Positions 24,309-36,322 of a DNA stretch of 64,000 bases are shown piece by piece. Both the position numbers and the translations under genes were made by a program. Below the pieces are notes generated by a model that saw only the letters and a list, made by a program, of their open reading frames with translations, ran no database searches and had not been told where the DNA came from. The stretch is taken from the NCBI GenBank assembly GCA_914767715.1, contig OU612072.1:11532001-11596000 (forward strand), written 5' to 3'. Every line of letters starts with the position of its first letter. Position 1 is the stretch's first letter. The DNA is from Membranipora membranacea (taxonomy: Eukaryota; Bryozoa; Gymnolaemata; Cheilostomatida; Membraniporidae).

Positions 24309-24895
24309 CATGCTTATCTCATTAGTCGGGCTCATATAAACAATATATCCCACCAAAAGGGAATTTGGCAAAAATGACACAAGGAACTATTGGTCTAACA
24401 ATCTGCCGAAAAATCAACAATCTGTCACTTTCTTTTTTTTAATACTTTATTGGCGTTCAGTTGTCATGCTTATCTCCGCAGTCTGGTTTAAGTAAACAAA
24501 TTGCCCCATCAAATAGGAATCTGGCAAGGGATGGCACAAGGAACTTTTGATTTAACAATGTGCCAAAAACAGCAACCTGTAACATTCAGATGTAAAGCTT
24601 ATGTCATTAATCTGATTCATGTAAACAAATTATCCCATCAAATAAGAGCTTGGCAAGAAATGACATCAGGAACTTTAAGCCAAACAATCTGCCGAAAAAT
24701 CAACAATCTGTCACATGGAGATGTCATGCTTATCTCATTTGTCTGGTCTATGTAAACAAACTATTCCATCAAAAAGGAATTTGGCAAAAAAGAAGAAGAA
24801 ACATTTGATCTAAAAATGTGCCAATAAACAGCAATCTGTCACATTGAGATGCCATGCTTATCTCATTAGTCTGGTTTCTGTAAACAAGTTATCAC
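24309..24895. repeat. ~130-bp tandem repeat array, unit 2
   Basis: Duplicate of the 18949-19540 array with the same order of diverged monomers, so it expanded before the segmental duplication. Ends at a hairpin near 24893-24922. Confidence 0.75.
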
Positions 24896-26084
24896 AGAGT
24901 ATGGATATAGCCTTACTCTGTGAAAATATCTCATCAAATAGGAGTATGGAGAACGACCGTAAAAACAAAATGATTTGACAAGAGTGCAAAATGATCCTTA
25001 CAAAAGTTGAAACCTTTGGTCGGACAAAGACTGAGAGGCTGTATTTTTTTATATTCAGGTATGAAGCGCAAAGATAATGCCTGGATCATTTATACATTTT
25101 AATAGCAGTTAAATTTCTTTTTGAAAAACTCAATTGTTTCAGGGGCTCTCTCCATTTGCAGGTACAATTCAACAACATTTTTTTAAAAGGCTTTAAGTTG
25201 ATTTACAGTTTTCTCAATAGTAATAAGCTATTTATTTTGTGAAGAGCCAGTTGTGAGGTCTGGATATTGCGCAAATCCGCGAGGAAGGTTTGCTAATACA
25301 ATTGTTGTCTTCACCAGTTCTTTCTCAAAAGTCTGAGGAGAATAAAAATGATAAGAGCGTGCTCACAAAGCCTCATGCAATATGTTTTTCTTTAACTGTG
25401 AGTAGTGATACTTTATATGTAGTTATATGTAGTTATATGCAGTTATATCAGGTAATGGGGAAACAGGCCAAGTTTGAGGCGTATCATCACTTTGTAGAGA
25501 AGGTGGTCACTGGAATTCATATTTATTGTCTTATCAATTGAAATTCATGAAGAATAACAATGCTTTGCAACTTTCATAAACTCTTCGTAGGTGTGGGAGT
25601 TTAATGTTTACCAAACAAAATATGAGTCTAAATATTAGCAAGCAAGATCAAAATCCTAAACCGGTATACAATGCTGACTTGAGCTGTCTTTAGGAGGTTA
25701 TTGGTTCAGGCAAAGGCTTTTTTTTATTTTATCAACAACCTCAATATGCCAGACAATGAAGTGCCAACTCTTTCAATGCATAATGATAAAAATGAATCAA
25801 TGATTATTTATCATGTTTATTAGCTCATTCATAATGACAGTAGATAGTATGGGTAACAGGTATGGCTTTGGAAATTAAAAAAAATAACTTGTCCATATAG
25901 GTCATATAGATTAACAAATTTTTCGGGTCTGATTTTTAATATAGGCTTCAGCATAAATTATTAAAAAAATAATCAAAATTTTTGGAATTAGCAAGAAAAA
26001 TACATTATTACAATATCATAATCAGAAAAATGAAATGAAAAAACATGGCCATGTGAACAGTGTCAAGAATGCGGAAATTTTATC

Positions 26085-27775
26085 TCAATTTGTCATCCAT
26101 TTCTCGCAAACATAGTTGTAAAAGCTAAATCTATTGTGATCATTCCACGCAAAGTAGACCCCTACTACATTATCATAATATCTACAAATATGAATTTTAT
26201 TCTCTTGTCCTTGGTAATTATCAGGTTGGCCTGCATTCCAATTTTTGTATGTCATGTTAAAAGTCTCACCATTGCCATCAACCCAGACTATGTTTGAACT
26301 CGTTCTTACAGCACCAATCCACCAACATATTTCGGGCAGTATCTGAGGCGGGTCACCTTAAGAAAACACAACACTTGATGTATTGCTTGGTATAGACACG
26401 CTGACATTGCACAGCCTGGCATTGCATTCACACATTTTATCTTGAAAACCGTGCATTAACGTGTAACAATAGATAACATACAGGGATTTGTAAAAAATCG
26501 ATATTATATCAGCATACATAAAATTGATAAATTGACACTCACTGGAATATTTGTCATAAAGGTAGTCTACAACTCTTTCATTCCTCTCCTCAGTGTTGAG
26601 GGTGGCCAGGGTGGCTCCTTGGTCCTTGCAGGCGGCCTGAGCTTGCTGATGTGTCACACTTGCTGTGACAAACTTCAGGCAGGTATTCCTCTCGCCACGA
26701 ATCCAGCCATCCGGGCATTTTCTACCTGTATGGCAAATTAAACAGAGATGTTTACAGCTACAAATTAAATGCATCAAGCCTCAAGATTTCAGGTCAAAAT
26801 GCCTCTGCCAAAATTCATTGGTCATAACGCCACTGGCCAAAGGGAACTACCCATAAGGCCACTGGCCAAAAGGCCATTACCCGGAAGGCCACTAGCCAAA
26901 AGGCCACTACCCATAAGACCACTGTCCAACATGGTCATCCCCATAAATAGGCAACGACAAATTACTAGCGATATTATCTTATTTAATGAATAATCACTTC
27001 GAAGTTTAAGTTGATATAAATAAATATTTAAGACAATAAAAATATTTATAATTCTGAAAAGAGCTAATTTTGATCAGAGATTCTCCTCGAGTTGTAAATA
27101 ATCTTGTCTGCTCTGTTTAGTTGTTGCCTTATGACCAGTGGCTTTTTCGACAGCGGCTTTATGGCCGGTGACATTTTGCCAGTGGCCTTCTGGGTGATCA
27201 CCAGCCTTTAACATATAAATATCATTATAATGAGACAAATTTTATTCTGTCAGAGGTTCTTGACCTGAGTTCGTTTAGAGTCAGACCCTAAATATACTAC
27301 ATCTAAGTCAATACCTCCGCTGTCACTCCCTCCCTCTCGTCAAGGACAGTTTAACTAATTCATCTACCTTCCATATACATTTGGCCATTTGGCTTGTTTT
27401 TTTGTGGCTGGTTGGTCATATGTTTGACTAAACCATATTTAACAGGGTAAAAAAAAATCATCCAATCAGCTGTCTCAGTGTTCATCATTCACAGGAAGAA
27501 AAGAATTTTATTTTTAATTCCACGACCCTGACACACTGTCAATTCGAGAACGGGAAATGTACGGGCACTGTAAGCCATGTTCTTGTGCCACAAATGGCTG
27601 CTAGGGACTTACCACTTCAAATCATAACAGTATTTGTAAATTATTAGGAGGTAGTTCTCTATTTCCACCTACCGATGACTTCAGAGGCTGCCGTTTCAGA
27701 TGCCGCTAATCCAGATGCCACCATTATGGATGCCGCCATAAGCAGCAGAATGCTCCTAATCCGGCAGTAATTCAT
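26085..27775 (-). CDS. Secreted C-type lectin, complete gene
   Basis: Three coding exons, 27775-27673, 26725-26543 and 26356-26085, with consistent phases; 185 aa. Exon 1 starts MNYCRIRSILLLMAASIMVA, a signal peptide. Exons 2-3 form one C-type lectin-like domain: CPDGWIRGERNTC, AACKDQGATLATL, CWWIGA, QPDN, WND, NYVCEKW. QPD plus WND matches a calcium-dependent, galactose-type site (family knowledge); there is no membrane segment, so it is likely secreted. A noncoding exon at about 28045-27980 and a TATA box at 28071-28079 precede it; its acceptor leads to 27786. The nearest relative is the truncated copy at 20692. A role in recognition of glycans or microbes is inference. Confidence 0.85.
26826..27192. 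mobile_element. Foldback-like element with 30-bp repeat arms in lectin intron 1
   Basis: The left arm (26826-26945) holds four imperfect copies of a 30-bp unit (aggccactggccaaaaggcc...). The right arm (about 27110-27192) carries the reverse complement of the same unit. Short inverted 'aggcaac/gttgcct' motifs face the AT-rich centre. No open frame. Confidence 0.6.
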
Positions 27776-28070
27776 CTCCTCTAATCCTATAATATTATGG
27801 TTGAAAAAATCAAATGTTGTAGCAATTTGAATACTAAAATCTTGTGTAGTTTGATTTATGTAGAGAGAAATATTTATCTATTCATGAGTGATAGCATCAT
27901 ACATCCTAGGGCCCCAAAAATATAATAATGAATAACCTTGTCTTGAAAGCATGTATTCTAGCGCTAATAAACAAATTACCTTCGAGAATGAAATTTGATC
28001 AAAGTTTAGAAGTAGCAGTACTCAGTTTGCAACAGAGACATAAACTGTCTTGATATATTGCTGAGGTTCA

Positions 28071-28079
28071 GTTTATATA
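28071..28079 (-). promoter_or_regulatory. TATA box of the lectin gene
   Basis: Minus strand reads TATATAAAC, about 30 bp upstream of the inferred start of a noncoding exon ending at donor 27979 (CGAAG then GTAATT). Confidence 0.65.
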
Positions 28080-29785
28080 CAAATAAAAGTGCAACATCAT
28101 GGTAGCTTTTTTATCGTTGCCACCCGTTAGCTGTTGATTCACTAAGGAGTGTATCCAAACAAAAGATTACCCCTTTTCTTTTTTGAGGGCGCCAAGATCT
28201 CCAAAATACAATATAAAAGTATAATTAACCTTGATAATACTAAACCAACAACACAACATTACAATATTTGAATTTCCGGCTGCATGTGTGATGTAAACAA
28301 TAGATTTTTAATAACGATAATCGTATGTTACATCGATGACCAAATACACCCCTGACAATATTGCTGGAATCTCGCAAAAAAAACTTGATATCCAGAATAA
28401 TCAGGTTTTTGCAGGCATGTGATTTAGAGTACTTGAATATTCTGCCAGTTTACAATCAAAATATGTGCACAACAGTAGTTACTGCGAGAAGGAAGTGACC
28501 TCGACTGATGATAATTCCCTGAATCACAAGTTAATTTTTATCTAGGCTATCTAAGTTTTTCTTAAATTAAATTGCATTTTTGAAGTTCCAGGACAATGCC
28601 ATGTTAACGCAACCATAGTGTCAGCTCAGTGATATGACGCACAGCATCATGAAGCACACAACTTTTGACATAATTTCTTTGGCACGTTATAAAACATCAG
28701 TCCGGGATGATATTGTCTGCCAATTTAAACAATGAATATATAGGCACGACATTGTTTGCAGGGTCACATGAATTGATCTCAATGGTTGCATGGTTTTCAA
28801 TATTCTAGAGTAGTGTTCAAACACCAACGAATGTAATGAGAAGTCTAACTAGAGCATGAATAAAAAAAAAAAGTTTCTTTTTCGAGTTAATACAACACTA
28901 GTATTACATAATCATCAATGAAGTGTTCACTAGGTAACAATTCAAAATCATTAGTTTACTTCGATCGAAAGGGCAACCCAGCGTTGATTTTTCGGAGAGG
29001 AGGTGTGATATCATGACACGGGGCAATATGCATGTAGTCATGACTTTATTAACAACAGTGGAACATCAGGAGAATGAGCTAAAACAACGTGATTGCATCC
29101 CTTATCACCTTGCATAACAAACTGCAAATAATAGTTCTGATTGCAAAAATTGTTAAATTATTTAATTATAGCATCCTGTTAAGGTTAGCTTCTTTTTTTA
29201 CAAAGGATTTTCATTTTTTATCTCAATAATCTGCAGGTTAACAATGATCTTGGACTAAGGGTTAGGGTTGTTATGTTTCAAGAGAAGGCAGTAGCTCTCA
29301 CTAGTTTTAGATTTAACAGTGTGTTGAGAACGGTTTGACCCTGATATTAGGGAACATTTGTTCGAAGAAAAAATAACATCAAGTTGATAACAAGACTCTG
29401 ATGATAATACCAATGCTACTACACCTTCCAATGTCATTATGTTGCCTTCAGCTGTATATGTTGTCCTGTATAGGATTCTTATATAGTCAGTAACATGCAA
29501 GAAGGCTGTGTATTTCAATGCAGTTTGTATTATAATCACAGAATTTAGTGAGATATCTTGAGATAAGTTCAACGGCATTCCCAGTTCATTGAATTAGCGT
29601 GAATTTGAAACTACCTTAGACTTAGATTGACAATTCAATTTTTGGTTAAAGTTACTAAGCCATATTCGTCAGAGGAAAATAATATTACAAAAGAACCAAA
29701 GAGGCTTGTAATAAGAAATGAGAAAACATTATGAAACTGATCTAATGCTCGATAGACACACAATAGGTGCATTAGAAGAGCCTGT
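28080..29785. other. Lectin upstream region, no gene recognised
   Basis: Single-copy flank upstream of the lectin promoter, absent from unit 1. The 107-codon minus frame at 29578-29255 has no homology I recognise and no flanking splice sites. A 'ttcagctgtatatg.tgtcctgt' motif at 29452 recurs at 37488, a small dispersed repeat. Confidence 0.5.
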
Positions 29786-30191
29786 GATTGGCTGCCTGGC
29801 GCAAGGGAAATAGAATGATAGCAGTTTCAAAATCTCAACATGAAACCATGATGATTTAAAAAAAAAAGAGTTTTGTTACAAAGAACGGAATACCTTCCAT
29901 TATCATAAAGTCTATGGTTGCAAAATCAACCTAGAATATGATTTACACATTAATGTAACTTGAAATAACCACTGCTAAATAAATATTTTGCGACAGAAAA
30001 CTCGATATTATGGCATATAAACAGAATTAGGAGTACTTTAGAAATCAAACATGTGAATGATTTTATATAATTTCATCTCAGGAAAGTGAACACTTGTTCT
30101 TCTGCAACAAGGGTTTTTGCACTTTTTATTGGCTATACTGGCTATTACAAATTTAGAAATGTATGATTTTGCCACAGAACAGCAATATTCA

Positions 30192-33100
30192 TTAAATAAA
30201 ATGAAAATACACAGCCAATTGAACAATTTCACAGGTAATAAACATGACCCTATCCATCACAGCCACCAGATTACACCATTGAGATTTGATCGTATAGCTT
30301 GCTTCTTTGTCTGTGATCCAGTCAGTAATGACCTTGAGCTCACCTAGACAAGTATCAGATTTCTCGCAATCTGCAGTGGTGTTGTCTTCAGCAGAAGTTG
30401 GAGCCCCGTTTCCACGCAGCTTGCTTGAACATTTTTTTTTGCCTGTGTCACCAACAGTGGGATTTTGCCTGCACATTTTTTCAGGATGATATACTAAGAG
30501 GAACTTCCCTAAACTTATGAAGATCTGAAATCACAAGATTGAGGTAATAGGGTGTTACACATCAGATAACTTATTGAATAATGATTATGAAACTTGGGAA
30601 CTAGGACGGCCAGAACTTAGATAACAATCAAAATGGCAAAAAATACATGAATATTTCACATTTTAGTCATGGTGAAACAAAAAGAACATCACAACGCTCA
30701 TGTGCACATAAAAAATGTGAATATGAAAAGATGTGGTGTGATTTTGAAAGTTTATTTATGAATATAACTCACCTTGTAAATTTTTGAATTTGGCGCAAAC
30801 CCATCAAAGTTTGAAATTCGTAGGGCGATCATGGTATATCCCATCAATATCATGTCAGTCATTATACTAATGAGTATGCTCCAAACTGAAAAAGAAGAGC
30901 GAAAACTACAGGACAAGCTGTGGCTACACTATAGAGTTGCGCAACGACTGATTTCTAGTGATAAAGAAACTTCATGTTCCACGTATCCAAAATGTTGTTA
31001 AACGTGTTATAATAAAACGAAGAGCAAAATATATTGCAGATTGAGGTTTTCTATTGCCTATTCCCTCCCTACCTAATAACTATTCCATCATAGAACACAA
31101 CAATTGAAATATTTTATTGGGTGTAGATCTGAAACCCAAACAATCCCTACACAATTCATTTTATATAGAATAATCTTGTTTCAAATTAAAAGCACCCAAG
31201 ATATACATCACACATATTTGAGATTTGTATTACCTAAATTGGGCATGCTGTGTCCAGGATAAGATCATCATGTAGACAGAGTAAGACAACATAGCGTTTA
31301 TCTGTATGTCGAGCTTTGAGGAATCATCGGATGGCAGAAGTAAGCTTGCGGGGGGAAGTAGGGCTAGAAGGGTAAGGGGCTGAATGAGTGTTTTTATTAT
31401 CAATGTGGGCTCTCGATCCATCTCAATGTGAAGTGTAAGTAGAGTGTCGAGTCAAGTGACCTTATTAAATATATACAAATAATTCATCGGGTCAGCAAAA
31501 TAAAATTAGAAAGGTCTTGACAAGCAATTAAATGTGCCCAAAAATTGATAACTTTAAAACAGATAAAAACTTGATATGTAAAAGCGAGAGAGGGCTCGTT
31601 TTCAAGGTTCGTTTAAAGCAGGAAGTATATGTGTTGAGATTGAAATGATATATATATCTACATTACATATATATGTCCATTTCGATGCAGTTGAGAACTG
31701 ATTGATTTGACCTTGTCAACTGTGACTTTGTATGATTGTCTTGGTATAATCATCCACTGGTCTCCCGAATTTCAGAGTAATCTTTTGTTAAGAATGGGTT
31801 TCAGGTGTCCGTATGTGCTCTAGGCTGTATCAAACAAGGAGCAAGGTGTATCATCATTGTCTATAGAAGCCACATGCATATCAAAACCAATGTTTTTGGG
31901 AATTGTGTCTGGGCTTCATATCTGCCAGCAATTGCTTAAAGCAAGCTGTCAACAACATTAAACATACATGACTTTGAACTAACAGACCAAACAATTTTAT
32001 AGTCAGTCAACTTGTATTGATGAAAGAGTTTTGCAATGAAATTTTGAAATCGTACTTGGAAAAAAATTGAAAAGCGATTAGTGATTAGCATAGAGATGGC
32101 TGCTTGCACACTGGAATGGGGTTGAAAATACTGCACCTGCCTGATATCCCCAAGACTGATTTACAGGCAATTTATAATTCCATTTTAAGTCGGAATTTCT
32201 CACCAAAAATATTTCAGCATTTTTTTAACTTAACGTTATTCTGGTGATGAAACGGTTTTAGGAAATACACAATTTGTGAAGATAAATATAATCACCTTGT
32301 TGTCAACTGAATTTTTGGCTTCCAAATTTTACTTGGGTCTATATTCACAGCCGATATGTCATCAAATTCTGAAGGATTCCAGCTCACAAATTCGCTCCTC
32401 CAATCCTGAAAGAGAAAGATCAGTAAAGTGATGAAAATTTGATCACATTGGAATTTGGAGGGTGAACAGGCTAACCAAATATTCTACCCACAAATTATTT
32501 TCATAATCCTTTTGACAATGAAAATCATACATGCTGCAGCAAAACATTGAGATAACCTTTATGCTGCAGTATCATAGATCATATAACGAGTAACATATTG
32601 TCTTAGGTAGGGATATTAATACCTTAGACCAGCTCTTTGCAAGTTGTGCACACACTCATTTGTGTAGTATGATCATGTAAAAATATAGTAACAAGGTAGC
32701 TTGAAACATTGTTGAGACAAATTGATCAGGAATCAAAGACGTAAAATTTGTCACAGCAGCAAAAGGTTCTATCCACAGTACAGAAATGAGAAGTTTGAGG
32801 TTAATACAGAATTCAATGACTCCTACCATTACTTTAGAGGCTTGAACTTGAATCGTCTGTTTCACCTCATCCTATGAAAATTAAATTGATCAAGAGTTAT
32901 TTCATACAAGGCTGAAACAGTAGTATAATAAAGCTCAGACATGATGTTAGCATGGTGGAATTTGTCTAAACAGTTCATATTTCTATGAACCTACCAGCGT
33001 GTTTTACAGCCTACACATAATGTGTAGTTGATTTCAACTCAACTGTTTAAAAGTTTTTATTTCAAGATTTCAAAGCAAGGTAATCTAATCCAATAAGTTT

Positions 33101-33599
33101 AATGCATGTATGGGTTGAGCATGAACAGGATCTATGATCACACTCATAACCCTCTTATCAATATGAGGTTCATGACAATTCATCCTTAGATATATTCAAT
33201 TTTGCTTGGCGATCCCATATAAAAACTCTAAATCATTTGTCATTTTAAAGTGTGTTAGCATTATTTAACATGTAAACCAGTACATACCACATCAACAAGA
33301 TTAAGAAGGTGTATTGATATATTCACATAGACCACAGTCCTGACATCAAAAACAGGTCTGAGGCTGGGGTCTGGTGCGTTCCCAGTCAATTTTTTCATCA
33401 GCCGAACCATCGGAATCTCATCATAGACGCCATTCCGCGTGACCGCAGTATCATTGGCATTATTTCTGGTGGCTTGTAGAGTTTGCCTGTCTGATGTCGG
33501 TGGAGAGTGTAGCTCTCTTGGTTGGGATGTTGTTGCAAAGCTGCATTTCACACCAAAGGAAGCAGCTATGATGGCTAAGATTATTTCAAGTTTCACCAT
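30192..33599 (-). CDS. Nicotinic-receptor-like pentameric channel (copy 2), probably disrupted
   Basis: Exon 1 33599-33288: signal peptide MVKLEIILAIIAASFGVKCS, then LRPVFDVRTVVYV and NLVDV. Exon 2 32871-32827 (DEVKQTIQVQASKVM). Exon 3 32405-32296 (DWRSEFVSWNPSEFDDI, KIWKPKIQL), which matches the nAChR loop D/A region. A candidate exon 4 is 32155-32056. M1-M2 about 31441-31235, M3 30885-30773, loop-M4 30524-30192. Lesions: relative to copy 1, a 20-bp deletion after M2 (near 31255) shifts the frame, and the acceptor before M1 reads CTTG instead of CCAG. No canonical C-X13-C Cys-loop was found between 32056 and 31441. M4 is intact here (stop after AVYFHFI). Possibly a pseudogene or a truncated extracellular-domain product. 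Confidence 0.7.
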
Positions 33600-34536
33600 A
33601 TCCGCTGACGTAAAATCACAGCTTATTGTGTTTTATCTATCTGTGTTCAATTTAAAAATGTTACTATTATGAAGTTTTTAATCCACACAAGAGATTTGGC
33701 TATACAGTTAAATTTCGCTCTACTGAAACACAGTTATACTCTTCATGAACCCTTAAAGAACACTTGCTGACAACCCTTTCTTCTACTCTGTGTTTGATAT
33801 AACTGTGACGATATTTTAGAATGGCATTTTTAAAAAAACAGGCATGTGGTTTGACTTTATGAACAGGTTTGGTAAGTAACATTGACTGTGAACAATTATG
33901 CTGACAGTTATGCGGAAAGCTATCATATTGATCGCCTTGATATACATCACAAGTGCCAATGTTATCCTGATGGCCATTAATGATGCTAGTATTAAATTAC
34001 CCTCTGATTAGGAGAAATATTGACATATCTCTGTTCATATATAGGAGAGCATGACACTGAAGTGAAGTTATTCCTGCTTGAATATTTAATATCTTACAAC
34101 ATTAGATATAGATTATGGTGATACTGTATTTTCTCATTGGTACCTAGATAAAAAGAGTCACACAATAGAAGATAAAAACCAGAATGACACTGATTAAAGT
34201 GAACTTCTTCCTGCTTAAGTGTTTCACAAATTAAAGGATGTTGTATTTTTCTTTTTGACACGTAAATGAAATGAGTAAATCAATAAAAAAAAACACCACA
34301 ACAGTTGTAATATTTTTCAGTTATTGCTTTGCATATACAACATGTATGGAGCTGAAAACCAAGCATTGGCCATCAAGCTAAACTAATAAGTTCACAACCT
34401 GCCCTCTATCCATATCGCATTTTTCACAAATCACATGATACTGTATTTTTCTTCTTTGCACATAAATAAAATGTGTAAATTAATAAAAGATGAACCTCAC
34501 ATCAGTTGCAATACTTTGCTAAGCATGGGCATTCAA

Positions 34537-34896
34537 TTAAAGGGCAACCAGGGTTTCAAACGACTTCTCATCGCACCTTCTGCATAGGGAAAAAGACAAA
34601 ATCTAATTCGGATGAATTATCAGCCAGAATTCTTGTGAAACATTTCAGCCATCAGGTACTCAAACTCAACTAAAACAGAATACCACAGAGCAGTTTCCTG
34701 TTCCTGTTATTATTTAGCCTGTGCTCTATCATCATTACAGCAATGTCTTAGAACCTCCCCGAAACTGAAGTGTTTACAAGCTTAGAGTCAGCAACTACTT
34801 TGAGTTTTGCATCGCGTAATGCACAAAGCTGATGCTGCCTAGCACATTATTTACTACCCATTAATGCATTGCTGTGAAACCTTGGTTGCCCTTTAA
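34537..34896. mobile_element. TTAA-flanked MITE, intact
   Basis: 360 bp. Ends read TTAA-AGGGCAACCAGGGTTTC and GAAACCTTGGTTGCCCT-TTAA, inverted over about 21 bp with one mismatch. Non-coding. Same family as 2313, 11364 and 37090, and in opposite orientation to the last. Confidence 0.82.
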
Positions 34897-34906
34897 GATT
34901 TTGCTT

Positions 34907-35374
34907 TCAAACAAAAAAACAGTACACAGCATATGAAATTGCTAGCCAAACTAAAACCCTGGAAAATCCAGGATTGGGTTCACAAAACATGGTGTGGTTC
35001 ATAAAGAAAACTTCATGATCTGTGTTCTCTAAGATGCCCCTATTTGATTGGATGTAGCCGTAGTAAAAATTACAAGAAGTAAGAAACATGACTCTGTCCA
35101 TCGCAGCGACCATGTGACACCACTGAGATCTGATAGTATCAGTTTTGTCCTTCTCTCCTATCCAGTCGGTGATGATCTCCAGCTCAGAGGAAGGCAAACT
35201 TGATTCAAAATTTTTCTCATCACAATATTCCATGTCTTCAATAACTACTAGGGATACTTTGACATTCAGAGTGCTAGTTGATTTGAATCCGCCTGTACTA
35301 GTTATAGTGGGGTCAAACTTGCATGATTTCTCCGCATGATATAATAGCAGCAGTTTTCCCAGGCTCGCAAAGAT
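34907..35374 (-). pseudogene. Third nicotinic-receptor-like M4 exon fragment
   Basis: Similar to the last exon of the copies at 22410 and 30192: RIFASLGKLLLLYHAEKSC, ELEIITDWI, DTIRSQWCHMVAAMDRVMF. The acceptor position reads CGG instead of CAG, so the frame runs on upstream to 35470 without a splice site. No M1-M3 exons are seen upstream. It continues 40 codons past M4, with a second hydrophobic end (RVLVWLAISYAVYCFFV). An isolated, more diverged relic. Confidence 0.65.
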
Positions 35375-35470
35375 CCGAAATTTTGACATTAGGAATTTAG
35401 ATATTTTAGTCTCTGTCGGCAGTTCTAAAACCATGCTGGTACAATTGATCAGGAGATACACTTTATGCAT

Positions 35471-36322
35471 TTAATTTTATCAGGAATTAAATTGAAACTT
35501 ATCCAATTATTTATAATCATTTTATTACTATAAAAAACTGAGTTCCTCAGAACAGTGGTGTAGAGCAATTGTAAAATATGATCATTATTATGTATAATAG
35601 TATAATTTGATTCTTACATAAAAATTTTAACGAACATGAAAATTGATGAACTGCGAAAAGTAATTGAATATATATGATTGTTGCATTTACAGACTATTGC
35701 ATTAATGACAATTAGAAGCAGGGTGCAGGAACAAACGGTCCAATCACAGGTTACAAAAGTGCAAAGAGGTTATAAAAAGCGATCACGGTTCTGGTATATC
35801 AAACAAATAAATTTACATCTATCACTTTATGTGATATAAAAAAGCGTAAGAACTTTGCTGGGATGATTTGGCTGGCCTGATTGCATTGCCAGACAAAATG
35901 TAGTACACTTTAATTAATATCAATATGGTAAACAAGATTTGGGTGCATCAAATTTAAAAAAACTAAACTTTTAAAATAGCACCAAATGCTCGGTGGGAAT
36001 TATATCTCAACAAAAACTAATTCCAAAATGATTATCATTAGTGCATACATTGGGTTGCCCTCAAAAAAGGACATTTATATTGTCAAGGTGTTACAAGCAA
36101 GGAGTTTTTCTCCTGGCAACAACTGTGATATCTAGGTTCCATCACCATGATAAATGAAATATCAGATTGTCCCATTATAACTCCTGGATGCTTAAGGTGT
36201 GATTCAAAATTTTACCAAAACAGTACAAGGTTGAGGCTATATATTACTAATAAGCTATGGCTTTATCATATACCCCAAAGCATTCCACAATCTTAACTTT
36301 CATTAATTTTAGAGAATTCTGT
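35471..36322. other. Intergenic between channel relic and LIM gene
   Basis: AT-rich; no exon recognised on either strand. A short 'ggttgccct' at 36052 resembles one MITE end without its partner. Confidence 0.5.

Larger units (their letters stand above)
24014..31758. repeat. Lectin-channel duplication, unit 2
   Basis: The longer copy of the unit at 18655-24018. The junction of the two units lies at about 24010-24025, where channel intron sequence changes to sequence matching 18655. The right end, about 31758, matches 24018 ('ggtataatcatcca'). Confidence 0.8.

Noticed and set aside
29255-29578. 107-codon minus frame upstream of channel copy 1-type sequence
   Set aside because: No homology, no flanking splice sites, and part of it is a small dispersed repeat also found near 37488.
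31760-31935. Fragments resembling channel loop C (e.g. 'QKHWF' then 'YAC')
   Set aside because: Interrupted by stops in the needed frame and without usable splice sites; too weak to call an exon.
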